Positions 9,700 to 18,218 are shown, numbered from the stretch's first letter. The stretch is 64,000 nucleotides of DNA from ZC4RG30 sp049841155 (GCA_049841155.1 JASGHI010000004.1:620001-684000), one strand, 5' to 3'. Made by a program: numbers and translations. Notes: a model not told the origin generated them from the sequence alone.

Positions 9700-10506
9700 T
9701 CAGTAAGCGCCGTTGGAGGCGGAATTGCCAAGGTCTTCGCCGGCCACGTGGCTGGCGAGCGTGGAGCGGGCGGCGGCGGCCAGTGCGAGCGTATCCACGC
9801 CCAGCGCGACGAACAGCGCGCCGGCGGCCTCGTAGCGCCGGGCCAGGGCTTCACTGGTTACCAGGATGCCGGGTGCGAGCCCGGCCGCCCGGATGCGGCG
9901 CAGGGCGTCCTCGACGGCAGTGACCACCTGCGGGTGCGAGGGATTGCCCAGGTGGCCCATCGAAGCGGCAAGGTCTGCCGGCCCGATGAACACGCCGTCG
10001 ATGCCCTCGACCGCGAGGATGTCATCCAGTGCGGCAAGGCCCTTCACCGATTCGACCTGCGCCAACACGCATAGTTCGTTTTCCACGTCGCGGAAGTAGC
10101 CTTGCACGCCGTTCCAGCGCGCGGCGCGCGCCAGCGCCGTGCCTACACCGCGCACGCCGGCGGGCGGATAGCGCGTGGCGGTGACGATGCTGCGGGCCTG
10201 TTCGGCCGATTCGACCATGGGCACGAGGATGGACTGGGCACCGATGTCCAGCACCTGCTTGATGAGCGCCGTGTCGCCTTCGACGATGCGCACCACCGGG
10301 TGACTGGGCGTGTTGCCCACGGCCAGCAGCTGGCTGTAGAGGCTGTCGATGCTGTTGGGAGCGTGCTCGCCGTCGATCAGCAGCCAGTCATAGCCGCACT
10401 GACCGCACAATTCGGCCGCGATCGGACTGCACATGCCGAGCCAGAAGCCGTACTGGGCCTGCTGTGCTTTGAGTGCCTGCTTGAAGGGGTTGTGCGGTGT
10501 CTGCAT
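9700..10506 (-). CDS. hpaI: 4-hydroxy-2-oxoheptane-1,7-dioate aldolase
   Basis: Class II pyruvate aldolase that splits 4-hydroxy-2-oxoheptanedioate into pyruvate and succinate semialdehyde, the final carbon-carbon cleavage of the pathway. About 268 residues, as in HpaI of E. coli. Diagnostic blocks are WLLIDGEHAPN (catalytic His48), TRYPPAGVRGVGTALARA, and GVDGVFIGPADLAASMG (metal site). The ATG at 10506 with GAAGAG upstream matches the family N-terminus; a GTG nine bases earlier lacks room for a ribosome site. It follows hpaH directly. Its product is the substrate of the dehydrogenase encoded at 14850. Confidence 0.94.
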   Translation of the reverse strand: MQTPHNPFKQALKAQQAQYGFWLGMCSPIAAELCGQCGYDWLLIDGEHAPNSIDSLYSQLLAVGNTPSHPVVRIVEGDTALIKQVLDIGAQSILVPMVESAEQARSIVTATRYPPAGVRGVGTALARAARWNGVQGYFRDVENELCVLAQVESVKGLAALDDILAVEGIDGVFIGPADLAASMGHLGNPSHPQVVTAVEDALRRIRAAGLAPGILVTSEALARRYEAAGALFVALGVDTLALAAAARSTLASHVAGEDLGNSASNGAY

Positions 10507-10518
10507 GCTCTTCACTCT

Positions 10519-11328
10519 TCAATCGAACCAGCACTCGATGCGGCCCAGCGGGCCGTAGTCGGCGAGGAAATGGTCGCCGGCCTTGACGATCACCGGTGCC
10601 GTGAACGAACCGGAGAGGATGATCTGCCCCGGCTCCAGTGCGATGCCATGCGGCGCGAAGCGCTTTGCCACCCAGCAGATGCCGTGCGCAGGATGATCCA
10701 GCACCGCGGCCGCGAGCCCGGTCTCCTCCACCACGTTGTTGCGGTAGAGAATGGCACCGCTCCAGCGCAGATCAATGTTTGCGGGTGAAAACCGCTGGTC
10801 GCCGACGATGATGCCGGCATTGGCGGCGTTGTCGGCGATGGTGTCCATCACCGTGCGCGTGTAGCCGGTGGCCGGATCCACGCGGAAGCTGCGGGCGGCG
10901 ATCAGTTCCAGTGCCGGCACCACATAGTCGGTGGCTTCCAGCACCTGTTCCACGGTGACTGCCGTGCCGGAAAGGCGCTTCTTCAGCACGAAGGCCAGTT
11001 CCACCTCGATCCGCGGGTCGGTGAAATCCGCGGCGCGGATGCGGGCGCGGTTGGCAAAGGCCATCGAGCGCAGCAGCACGCCGAAATCCGGCTCGTCGAT
11101 CTTCATGGCGCGCTGCATCACGCGCGAGGTGAGGCCGATCTTGTAGCCGATCACCGGGTCGCCGCCGGCGATCTTGCGCTGCACCCAGGCGGACTGGATG
11201 GCGTAGGCATCCTCCATGTCCATGCCGGGGTACTTCAGCGTCAGCGGTGAAACCTGCTGGCGCGAGGTCTCGGCGCCATGCAGCGCGGCGGCGGCGGCTT
11301 CGATGGATGCGGTGTCCAGCGTGCTCAC
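10519..11328 (-). CDS. hpaH: 2-oxo-hept-4-ene-1,7-dioate hydratase
   Basis: Adds water to 2-oxo-hept-4-ene-1,7-dioate to give the HpaI substrate. The 269-residue protein belongs to the MhpD/HpaH branch of the FAH superfamily: GYKIGLTSRVMQ, EPDFGVLL, the metal-binding RIEVELAFVLKK-type strand (here DPRIEVELAFVLKKRL), and a C-terminal GQIILSGSFTAPV. Translation starts at a GTG (11328) that overlaps the hpaF stop as GTGA, so the two genes are translationally coupled. Length and position in the operon agree with known hpa clusters. Confidence 0.94.
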   Translation of the reverse strand: MSTLDTASIEAAAAALHGAETSRQQVSPLTLKYPGMDMEDAYAIQSAWVQRKIAGGDPVIGYKIGLTSRVMQRAMKIDEPDFGVLLRSMAFANRARIRAADFTDPRIEVELAFVLKKRLSGTAVTVEQVLEATDYVVPALELIAARSFRVDPATGYTRTVMDTIADNAANAGIIVGDQRFSPANIDLRWSGAILYRNNVVEETGLAAAVLDHPAHGICWVAKRFAPHGIALEPGQIILSGSFTAPVIVKAGDHFLADYGPLGRIECWFD

Positions 11329-11720
11329 GGGGCGGCGCCTTTCAGGTGATCCTGGATGTTGTTGGCATTGAACTTGAGCACCGGCTCCAGTTCCTTCATC
11401 TCGAAGGACATCGCGACGCCGCGTTCGTCGAAGCAGCGGGCGAAGTGCTGCTTCAGGATGCCGAAGAACTGCTTGGCCACGGCCTCCTTCTCTTCCATGG
11501 TGCGGCCCGCGCCGATCAGCACCGACAAGTGCACGAACATGTGCCGCGGGTTGCCGTCGGCCATGCGGTAGTCGTGGCAGGCGTAGGCCCGGCTGCGCAC
11601 TCCCTTGTAGGGAAAGATGCCGCTGTCGCGCGCAGCGCTGTGCAGCTTTTCGAACAGCGTCTGCAGCGCCAGCGTCGGCGCGTCGATGTTGTCCGAGTAT
11701 TCGAGGACGAAGTGCGCCAT
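11325..11720 (-). CDS. hpaF: 5-carboxymethyl-2-hydroxymuconate delta-isomerase, Pro-1 replaced by Ala
   Basis: A 131-residue protein of the CHMI branch of the tautomerase superfamily, which isomerises 5-carboxymethyl-2-hydroxymuconate between ring cleavage and decarboxylation. Recognisable blocks are HFVLEYSDNI, GIFPYKGVRSRAY, MFVHLSVLIGAGRTMEEK and AMSFEMKELEPVLKFNANNI. In the E. coli enzyme the N-terminal proline, exposed after removal of Met, is the catalytic base. Here the sequence begins Met-Ala-His-Phe, and no alternative start gives a proline. Either the enzyme uses another mechanism, or activity is reduced, or a different isomerase compensates. The gene sits between hpaE (7-base gap) and hpaH (GTGA overlap). 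Confidence 0.9.
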   Translation of the reverse strand: MAHFVLEYSDNIDAPTLALQTLFEKLHSAARDSGIFPYKGVRSRAYACHDYRMADGNPRHMFVHLSVLIGAGRTMEEKEAVAKQFFGILKQHFARCFDERGVAMSFEMKELEPVLKFNANNIQDHLKGAAP

Positions 11721-11727
11721 GGCGGCC

Positions 11728-13263
11728 TCAGCCCTTGCGGCCCAGCTGCGGCACGCGGTGGGTGCCATAGGCAACGCAGACGTTCTTGGTTTCCATGTAG
11801 AACTCGAAGCTGTAATCGCCGCCGTCACGGCCGATGCCGCTCATCTTGATGCCGCCGAAGGGCGAGGGCAGGTTGCGGTTGTTCTCCGAGTTGATCCACA
11901 GCATGCCGGTCTGGATTTTCTGCGCCAGCCGCATCGCGCGGCTCACGTCCGAGGTCCAGGCATACGCGGCAAGGCCGTACTCGCTGTCGTTGGCGATGCG
12001 GATGGCCTCTTCCTCGGTGTCGAAGCTGATCGCGGTGAGCACCGGCCCGAAGATCTCCTCGCGGGCAACGCGCATGTTGTTGTTCGCTTCCGTGAACAGC
12101 GTGGGATGCACGTAGTTGCCGGCCGCGTCGACGCCGGGGCCGCCGGCGTGGCGCTTGCCGCCCACCGCGACCTTGGCGCCGTCCTCGCGCGCGGCGTCGA
12201 CATAGCTCAGCACTTTCTGCAGGTGCGAGGGGTGGATCAGCGGCCCCACTTCGGTGGCCGGGTCGAGCGGGTGGCCGACCTTGAGATCGCGCACGCGCTG
12301 CTCCAGCGCCGCGATGAATTTCCCGCGGATGCCGTTCTGCACCAGCAGCCGGCTGCTGGAGGTGCAGCGCTGGCCATTGAGGCTATAGATCATGAACACC
12401 ACCGCATCCAGCGCGCGCTCGAAATCCGCGTCATCGAAGACGATCACCGGATTCTTGCCGCCGAGCTCCAGGTGCACGCGCTTGAGCGTGGGGGCGCCCT
12501 GGATGGTGATCAGCGTGCCGGTGCGCGACTCGCCGACGAAGGCCAGCGCCTTGATGGCCGGATGCTCGGTGAGGGCCTTGCCGGCCGACTCACCCATGCC
12601 GTTGACCAGGTTCCACACACCGGGCGGCAGGCCGGCTTCCTTGCTGATGTCCGCCAGCAGCGCGGCCGACAGCGGGCTGAACTCGGCGGGCTTGTGCACG
12701 ATGGTGCAGCCCGCGGCCAGCGCCGGCGCGATCTTCCATGTGGACAGCATGAAGGGCGTGTTCCACGGCGTGATCACACCCACCGGGCCGATGGGCGTGC
12801 GCATGGTGATGTTGGTGTGCTCGGGCTGGTAGAGCGCCTGGCCGTTGCGCGCCTCGGGCGCCTTGTCGGCGAAGAAGCGGAAGTTGTCGGCGCCGCGCAG
12901 CGCGGCCTGCTTCATGAAGCGGATGGCCTGGCCGCAGTCGGTGCTTTCGACCATGGCGATCTCGTCGGCGCGCTTGACGAGGATGTCGGCCAGCTTGTGC
13001 AGCAGCCGGCGCCGCTCCTGCCCGCCCAGATCGCGCCAGGCCGGGAAGGCCTCGTCCGCGGCGCGGCAGGCGGCGTCCACGTCCGCAGGGGTGCCGCTGG
13101 CGATGTGGCCCAGACTGGTGTTGTCGATGGGCGAGAGGTTTTCGAAGGTCTTGACGCCGGCGCTGCTGGTCCATTCGCCATTGATGAAGTGGGTCAGCGT
13201 CTGGTTGCGGAAGCGTCCGAGGTACTGGGCTGCCAGGTCCATGTTCTTCTTGAGGTCGGTCAT
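11728..13263 (-). CDS. hpaE: 5-carboxymethyl-2-hydroxymuconate semialdehyde dehydrogenase
   Basis: NAD-dependent aldehyde dehydrogenase of 511 residues that oxidises the HpaD ring-cleavage product. It has the catalytic glutamate in LELGGKNPVIVF and the nucleophile cysteine in NGQRCTSSSRLL, plus the NAD-site block TPWNTPFMLSTWKIAPALA. HpaE identity comes from the cluster and from HFINGEW followed by the ENLSPID segment. Start ATG 13263 has GAGGAC upstream, and gives MTDLKKNMDLAAQY. It is the first gene of the minus-strand operon and faces hpaG across a 210-base region with two palindromes that probably bind HpaR. Confidence 0.93.
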   Translation of the reverse strand: MTDLKKNMDLAAQYLGRFRNQTLTHFINGEWTSSAGVKTFENLSPIDNTSLGHIASGTPADVDAACRAADEAFPAWRDLGGQERRRLLHKLADILVKRADEIAMVESTDCGQAIRFMKQAALRGADNFRFFADKAPEARNGQALYQPEHTNITMRTPIGPVGVITPWNTPFMLSTWKIAPALAAGCTIVHKPAEFSPLSAALLADISKEAGLPPGVWNLVNGMGESAGKALTEHPAIKALAFVGESRTGTLITIQGAPTLKRVHLELGGKNPVIVFDDADFERALDAVVFMIYSLNGQRCTSSSRLLVQNGIRGKFIAALEQRVRDLKVGHPLDPATEVGPLIHPSHLQKVLSYVDAAREDGAKVAVGGKRHAGGPGVDAAGNYVHPTLFTEANNNMRVAREEIFGPVLTAISFDTEEEAIRIANDSEYGLAAYAWTSDVSRAMRLAQKIQTGMLWINSENNRNLPSPFGGIKMSGIGRDGGDYSFEFYMETKNVCVAYGTHRVPQLGRKG

Positions 13264-13300
13264 GACTTGTCCTCGGGATGCGGGTGCGGGATTGTAAAAT

Positions 13301-13314
13301 ATTAACGTGTTAAT
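13301..13314. promoter_or_regulatory. Probable HpaR operator, hpaE-proximal
   Basis: Perfect palindrome ATTAAC-GT-GTTAAT, 37 bases before the hpaE start codon. It shares the core TTAACnnGTTAA with a second site at 13407-13422. A MarR-type repressor gene (hpaR) lies in the same cluster, so both sites are likely its operators. Confidence 0.7.
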
Positions 13315-13406
13315 GATCGCAGTCAATCGGAAAGCGGCCACGGACCGCTGCGGTACGGGATTTTTGCTGTAATCAGGCGGCCGCAGCGGCAGGCAGGGGC
13401 TATACA

Positions 13407-13422
13407 ATTTAACGAGTTAAAT
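13407..13422. promoter_or_regulatory. Probable HpaR operator, hpaG-proximal
   Basis: Perfect palindrome ATTTAAC-GA-GTTAAAT, 51 bases before the hpaG start. It has the same TTAACnnGTTAA core as the site at 13301-13314, 106 bases away. One site per divergent promoter is the simplest reading. Confidence 0.7.
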
Positions 13423-13473
13423 ATATCTTGGGTACATTCCCTCAATATCCTTGCGGCATCTGGAGAGTCAGTC

Positions 13474-14334
13474 ATGCGTCTGGTGAGTTACATCCACAAT
13501 GGGTCGGAAGGCTGGGGCGTAGTGCGCGGGCCGGCGGCGGCGCCGGTGGTCGTGGATCTGCGGGTACTGGCTCCAACCCTGAAGGATGCCATCACCAGCG
13601 GCGTGCTGGCGCAGGCGGCCAAGGCCCCCGAAGGCCCGGGCGTGCCGCTCTCCGAGGTCACGCTGCTGCCGCCGGTGGTGCTGCCGGAAAAGGTGGTCTG
13701 CATCGGCGTCAACTACGCCAACCGCAATGCGGAATACAAGGACGGCAGCGAGGCGCCGAAATATCCCAGCGTGTTCGTCCGCTGGCCCGATTCGCTCACC
13801 GGCCATGACCGTCCGCTGGTGCGGCCGCCGGAGTCGGAGCAGCTGGACTACGAGGGCGAGATCGTGGTCGTCATCGGCAAGGGCGGGCGCCGCATTCCGC
13901 GCGCCGAGGCCTACGCGCACATTGCCGGGCTCACCATCATGAACGAGGGCAGCATCCGCGACTGGCTGCGCCATGCCAAGTTCAATGTCACCCAGGGCAA
14001 GAACTTCACCCACTCGGGCTCCTGCGGTCCGTGGATGGTCACGGCCGACGAGTTCACGCCGGCCCAGTACGAGAACATGCATGTCACCACCCGCGTCAAC
14101 GGCGAAGTGCGTCAGAACGACACCACGGCGAGCATGATGTTCCCCATCGCCTATCTCATCGAGTACGTCTCGACGTTCTGCCTGCTCAAGCCCGGCGACA
14201 TCATCGCCACCGGCACGCCCAACGGCGCCGGCGCCCGCTTCACGCCGCCGCGCTGGCTCAAGCCCGGCGACGTGGTCGAGGTGGAGGTCGAAGGCGTGGG
14301 CCTGCTGCGCAACGGGATCGTCGACGAGAAGTAA
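13474..14334 (+). CDS. hpaG: FAH-family isomerase/decarboxylase of the homoprotocatechuate pathway
   Basis: Single-domain fumarylacetoacetate-hydrolase-family protein of 286 residues. The catalytic domain contains CIGVNYANRNAEYK, the acidic metal ligands in LDYEGEIVVVIGKGG, and GDIIATGTPNGAGA near the end. In hpa clusters this family catalyses decarboxylation of 5-oxopent-3-ene-1,2,5-tricarboxylate and isomerisation of 2-hydroxyhepta-2,4-dienedioate. E. coli HpaG is a fused two-domain protein of ~430 residues, whereas here there is one domain, so a homo-oligomer or a second protein elsewhere must supply the other activity. Start ATG 13474 follows TGGAGAG. It is the first gene of the plus-strand hpaG-hpaR-dehydrogenase unit. 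Confidence 0.9.
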   Translation: MRLVSYIHNGSEGWGVVRGPAAAPVVVDLRVLAPTLKDAITSGVLAQAAKAPEGPGVPLSEVTLLPPVVLPEKVVCIGVNYANRNAEYKDGSEAPKYPSVFVRWPDSLTGHDRPLVRPPESEQLDYEGEIVVVIGKGGRRIPRAEAYAHIAGLTIMNEGSIRDWLRHAKFNVTQGKNFTHSGSCGPWMVTADEFTPAQYENMHVTTRVNGEVRQNDTTASMMFPIAYLIEYVSTFCLLKPGDIIATGTPNGAGARFTPPRWLKPGDVVEVEVEGVGLLRNGIVDEK

Positions 14335-14337
14335 CCG

Positions 14338-14844
14338 ATGAGAGCCTTCCACCGCTCGCTGCCCATGTCGCTGCTCAAGGCGCGCGAGGCCGTCATGCGC
14401 ACCTTCCTGCCGCATCTGCGCGAGCACGGACTCACGGCGCAGCAATGGCGCGTGCTGCGGGCCCTGCAGGACCAGCGCGAGGCCGGCGGCGAAGGGCTGG
14501 AAATGACGCGGCTGGCCGAGGAGTGCTTCCTGCTGATGCCCAGCCTGTCGCGCATCGTCCAGAAGCTCGAGAAGCGCGAACTGGTGCGGCGCCATGCGCC
14601 GCGCAACGATCTGCGCCGCAGCGAGATCCGCCTGACCGGAGCCGGAATCCGGCTGGTCGCGCTGATGGCTCCGCAGTCCGAGGAACGCTACGCATACATC
14701 ACCCGCGAGTTCGGCTACGGCAAGCTGGAGCTGCTCTACGAGCTGCTCGACGAGCTCACCGGAAAGCTCGATGCCGATGCCGCGGCCGTCGGGGAGCGGC
14801 GGCACCAGTCGCTGGCGTCCGTCATGTTGGAACAGGAGTCTTGA
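14338..14844 (+). CDS. hpaR: MarR-family repressor of the hpa genes
   Basis: A 168-residue winged-helix regulator. FLPHLREHGLTAQQWRVLRAL at the N-terminus and LSRIVQKLEKRELVRRHAPR (recognition helix and wing) match HpaR, the homoprotocatechuate-operon repressor of enterics, which it also resembles in length and gene position. It begins 3 bases after the hpaG stop, so it is probably translated from the same message and autoregulated through the palindromes at 13301 and 13407. Expected effectors are 4-hydroxyphenylacetate or homoprotocatechuate, by analogy. Confidence 0.9.
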   Translation: MRAFHRSLPMSLLKAREAVMRTFLPHLREHGLTAQQWRVLRALQDQREAGGEGLEMTRLAEECFLLMPSLSRIVQKLEKRELVRRHAPRNDLRRSEIRLTGAGIRLVALMAPQSEERYAYITREFGYGKLELLYELLDELTGKLDADAAAVGERRHQSLASVMLEQES

Positions 14845-14849
14845 AAGTC

Positions 14850-16310
14850 ATGGGTAGACCGACATTGCAGCGTCCGGATCTTCTGGCGGAGCGCTCGTAC
14901 ATTGCAGGCGAATGGGTGGCGGGCAGCGGCGGCGCCGTTGACGTGACCAATCCGGCCACCGGCGAAACCATCGCCACCATCCCCGGGGTGGGCGCGGCCG
15001 AGACGCGCCGCGCCGTCGAGGAAGCCGACCGCGCGCAGCGGCTGTGGCGCGCGCGCCCGGTCAAGGAACGCGCCAACCTGCTGCGCGCCTGGTTCAACCT
15101 GGTGATGAAGCACCAGGACGACCTGGCGCGCATCCTCACCGCCGAACAGGGCAAGACGCTGGATGAGGCGCGCGGCGAGATCGTCTACGGTGCCAACTAC
15201 ATCGAGTGGTTCGCCGAGGAAGCCAAGCGCATCGACGGCGACATCATCCCGCCGCCGGCCAACGACCGGCGCCTGCTGGTCATCAAGCAGCCGGTGGGTG
15301 TGGTGGCCGCCATCACGCCGTGGAACTTCCCCAATGCCATGATCACGCGCAAGGCTGCCCCCGCGCTTGCGGCCGGCTGCACCGTGGTCCTGAAGCCCGC
15401 GCGTGAAACGCCGCTTTCGGCGCTAGCGCTGGCGGTGCTGGCCCAGGAAGCCGGCATCCCCGCCGGCGTGTTCAACGTGGTCGTGGGCAGCAGCTCCAGC
15501 GAAATCGGCGGCGTGCTCTCGGGCCACCCGCTGGTGCGCAAGTTGAGCTTCACCGGTTCCACTGCCGTTGGCAAGATGCTGATCACGCAGTGTGCCACCA
15601 CCGTCAAGCGCACCTCGATGGAACTGGGCGGCAATGCGCCGTTCATCGTGTTCGACGATGCCGATGTCGATGCGGCCGTGCAGGGCGCGCTGCAGTCCAA
15701 GTACCGCAATTCCGGCCAGACCTGCGTGTGCAGCAACCGCCTGCTGGTGCAGGACGGCATCCATGATGCCTTCGTCGCGAAGCTCAGGCAGGCGGTATCG
15801 GAGTTCCGGCTGGGCAACGGCGCCGAAGCCGGCGTCACCCACGGGCCGCTGGTATCGGAAAAGGCGGCGCGCGAAGTGGGCGCGATGGTCGACGAGGCGG
15901 TGGCCAAGGGCGCGAAGGCGCTGGTCGGCGGCTCGCGCTCCAGCCTGGGCTCGTGCTTCTTCGAGCCCACCGTGCTCACCGGCGTCACGCCGCAGATGCG
16001 CGTGTTCCGCGAGGAGATCTTCGGCCCGGTGGCGCCGGTGGTGCGCTTCGGCACGGAGGAGGAGGCCATCGCGCTCGCCAACGATACCGAATTCGGCCTC
16101 GCCGCCTATTTCTATACCAGGGATCTGGGCCGCATCTTCCGGGTCGGCGAGGCGCTGGAATGCGGCATCGTCGGTGTCAACTCCGGCCTGATCTCCAACG
16201 AGATGGCGCCCTTCGGCGGCGTGAAGGAGTCCGGGTCGGGCCGCGAGGGCTCGCGCTACGGCATCATGGACTACCTGGAGATCAAGTATCTCTGCGTGGG
16301 CGTACAGTAG
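14850..16310 (+). CDS. gabD: Succinate-semialdehyde dehydrogenase
   Basis: NAD(P)-dependent aldehyde dehydrogenase of 486 residues. It has the GabD-type layout: YIAGEWV near the N-terminus, catalytic Glu in MELGGNAPFIVFDDAD, nucleophile Cys in NSGQTCVCSNRLLVQ, and the family C-terminus GGVKESGSGREGSRYGI. It follows hpaR by 5 bases, with AGGAG upstream of ATG 14850. The position explains its job: it would oxidise the succinate semialdehyde released by HpaI to succinate. The frame stays open far upstream through hpaG and hpaR, but that is chance read-through in another frame. Confidence 0.92.
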   Translation: MGRPTLQRPDLLAERSYIAGEWVAGSGGAVDVTNPATGETIATIPGVGAAETRRAVEEADRAQRLWRARPVKERANLLRAWFNLVMKHQDDLARILTAEQGKTLDEARGEIVYGANYIEWFAEEAKRIDGDIIPPPANDRRLLVIKQPVGVVAAITPWNFPNAMITRKAAPALAAGCTVVLKPARETPLSALALAVLAQEAGIPAGVFNVVVGSSSSEIGGVLSGHPLVRKLSFTGSTAVGKMLITQCATTVKRTSMELGGNAPFIVFDDADVDAAVQGALQSKYRNSGQTCVCSNRLLVQDGIHDAFVAKLRQAVSEFRLGNGAEAGVTHGPLVSEKAAREVGAMVDEAVAKGAKALVGGSRSSLGSCFFEPTVLTGVTPQMRVFREEIFGPVAPVVRFGTEEEAIALANDTEFGLAAYFYTRDLGRIFRVGEALECGIVGVNSGLISNEMAPFGGVKESGSGREGSRYGIMDYLEIKYLCVGVQ

Positions 16311-16346
16311 CCGCCACGGCCGCTTCCACTCGGCTATGCTCGGCTG

Positions 16347-17639
16347 ATGGAAGCGGCAATCCGGAAGTTCGTAAACCTGAAGCCGGGGGAAGCCAGGGCG
16401 CTGGCCTGGTCCTTCGCCTACTTCTTCTTCCTGCTCTCGACTTACTACATGCTGCTCCCGCTGCGGGACGCCATGGGCATCGAGGGCGGCACGCGCGACC
16501 TGCCGTGGTTGTTCCTCGCTACGCTGGTGGCCACCTTGATCACCGCGCCGCTGCAGGCGGCGGTGGCCGCCTGGCTGCCGCGCTCGCGGTTCGTGCCGGT
16601 GATCTACCTGTTCCTGGTCGCGAACATGCTGGTGTTCTGGCTGCTGATGCGCGCCGGCGTGTCGCCGGTGGGCGTGGCGCGGGCCTTTTTCGTGTGGATC
16701 ACCGTGTTCTCGGTATTCACGGTGTCGGTGTTCTGGTCGTTCATGGCCGACCTCTATTCCAGCGAGCAGAGCAAGCGGCTGTTCGGCTTCATCGGTGCGG
16801 GCGGCTCGCTGGGCTCCATCCTCGGGCCGCAGATCACGCAGCATCTGGTGAGGCCGATTGGCGTTGCGAACCTGCTGCTGATCGCCGGAGCGCTGCTGGT
16901 GGCCGCCGTGGTGTGTGCCAACCGTCTGGAGCGGGCCGCCGTCGAAGCGCAGGCCGGCAATCCGGATTTCCAGGCCGCCAGTGCCGGGCGGCAGAGGGCC
17001 GTCGGCGGCGGCCTGTTCGATGGCTTTTCGCTGCTGTTCAAGTCCTCGTACCTGGGCGGCATTGGCCTGTGGGTGTTCCTGCTGTCCTTTGCCGGCACCA
17101 TGCTGTACTTCGTGCAGGCCGAGGTCGTGTCCCACGCCGCCACCGACACGGCCACGCGCACCCGCATCTTCGCGATGATCGCCACCTGGGTGGGCATCCT
17201 GTCGCTGGCGGTGCAGCTGACGGCCACCGGCCGCATCATCCCGGCCATCGGCGTTGGCCGCGCGGCGGCGCTGCTGCCGCTGGTGTTCGTGGTCGGCTTC
17301 GCGGTGCTGGCGCTGAGCCCGGTGCTGCTGGTGGTTGCCGGCTTCCAGGCGGTGCAGCGGGCCACCAATTTCGGCATTGCGAACCTGGCGCGCGAATCGC
17401 TGTGGACGGTGGTCAGCCGCGAGGAGAAGTTCAAGGCCAAGAACATCGTCGACGGCACGGTGTTCCGCGGCGCCGATGCCATCAATGCGCAGGTTTTCAA
17501 TCTCTTCTCCAGGGTGCTGGCGCTGTCGGTACCCGTGATCGCCGGAATTTCCGCCGCCATTGCGGTGGGCTGGCTGTTGCTGTCGCTGTGGCTGGGGCGT
17601 TCACAGGAGAAGCGCGCTGCCCGGCCCCCCGGGGCATGA
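16347..17639 (+). CDS. MFS-like transporter of the ATP/ADP translocase-related family
   Basis: Integral membrane protein of 430 residues with about twelve hydrophobic segments. The opening KFVNLKPGEARALAWSFAYFF and YYMLLPLRDAMGI, followed by FGFIGAGGSLGSILGPQI, resembles COG3202-type ATP/ADP-translocase-like MFS proteins that occur widely in free-living Proteobacteria; function there is unproven. It is not similar to HpaX or other aromatic acid carriers. It is 36 bases after the succinate-semialdehyde dehydrogenase and 16 before pncC, so it could be transcribed with either. Start ATG 16347 has no strong ribosome site. Confidence 0.75.
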   Translation: MEAAIRKFVNLKPGEARALAWSFAYFFFLLSTYYMLLPLRDAMGIEGGTRDLPWLFLATLVATLITAPLQAAVAAWLPRSRFVPVIYLFLVANMLVFWLLMRAGVSPVGVARAFFVWITVFSVFTVSVFWSFMADLYSSEQSKRLFGFIGAGGSLGSILGPQITQHLVRPIGVANLLLIAGALLVAAVVCANRLERAAVEAQAGNPDFQAASAGRQRAVGGGLFDGFSLLFKSSYLGGIGLWVFLLSFAGTMLYFVQAEVVSHAATDTATRTRIFAMIATWVGILSLAVQLTATGRIIPAIGVGRAAALLPLVFVVGFAVLALSPVLLVVAGFQAVQRATNFGIANLARESLWTVVSREEKFKAKNIVDGTVFRGADAINAQVFNLFSRVLALSVPVIAGISAAIAVGWLLLSLWLGRSQEKRAARPPGA

Positions 17640-17655
17640 TCCACGCGGCTGCCTC

Positions 17656-18171
17656 ATGAGCTCTGATTCGGGCATCCGGCCTTCCGACAGCCTGCTGGCG
17701 GTGCTCGCGGTGCGCGCGGGCGAGTATCTGCTGGCGCGCGGGCTGCGGCTTGCCACCGCCGAATCCTGCACCGGCGGCTACGTTGCCAAGCTGCTTACGG
17801 ACGTGCCCGGCAGTTCGCGCTGGTTCGAGTGCGGCTATGTTTGTTATTCGAATGCCGCCAAGGAGCGTGATCTGGCCGTGTCGGCCGCCACGCTGCGCCT
17901 GCATGGCGCGGTGAGCGGCGAGACGGTGGAAGAGATGGCATTGGGTGCCCTGGCCCGCACTGGCGCTGACCGTGCGGTGACCATTAGTGGCGTGGCAGGT
18001 CCCGACGGGGGTACCGAGCGCCATCCCGTGGGCGAGGTGTGGTTCGGTGTTGGCCGCAAGGAGGCCGGAGTGGTGGATGCCTCGGTGGCGCGCCGCCGTT
18101 TTGCCGGGGACCGCGACGCCGTGCGGCGTCAATCTGCCGCGTTTGCGCTGGAACTGGTGCTGGCCTCGTGA
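17656..18171 (+). CDS. pncC: Nicotinamide-nucleotide amidohydrolase PncC (CinA C-terminal domain)
   Basis: Stand-alone CinA C-terminal domain of 171 residues that deamidates NMN to NaMN in pyridine nucleotide recycling. Signatures are ATAESCTGGYVAKLLTDVPGSS (the start of the active-site strand and helix), ECGYVCYSNAAKE, and TISGVAGPDGGT. It lies just upstream of recA, the usual cinA/pncC position. The start is ATG 17656, the first before SDSGIRPSDSLLA. Confidence 0.9.
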   Translation: MSSDSGIRPSDSLLAVLAVRAGEYLLARGLRLATAESCTGGYVAKLLTDVPGSSRWFECGYVCYSNAAKERDLAVSAATLRLHGAVSGETVEEMALGALARTGADRAVTISGVAGPDGGTERHPVGEVWFGVGRKEAGVVDASVARRRFAGDRDAVRRQSAAFALELVLAS

Positions 18172-18218
18172 CCTGAGGGGCGAGGGGGTGGCATATTGCC
18201 CCTCATGCGCCACAAATA

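Noticed and set aside
14031..14849. A 273-codon upstream extension of the succinate-semialdehyde dehydrogenase
   Set aside because: It overlaps hpaG and hpaR in another frame and adds no conserved sequence; ATG 14850 follows a ribosome site.
16347..17639. HpaX 4-hydroxyphenylacetate permease
   Set aside because: The sequence resembles ATP/ADP-translocase-like proteins rather than the ACS-family carrier HpaX.
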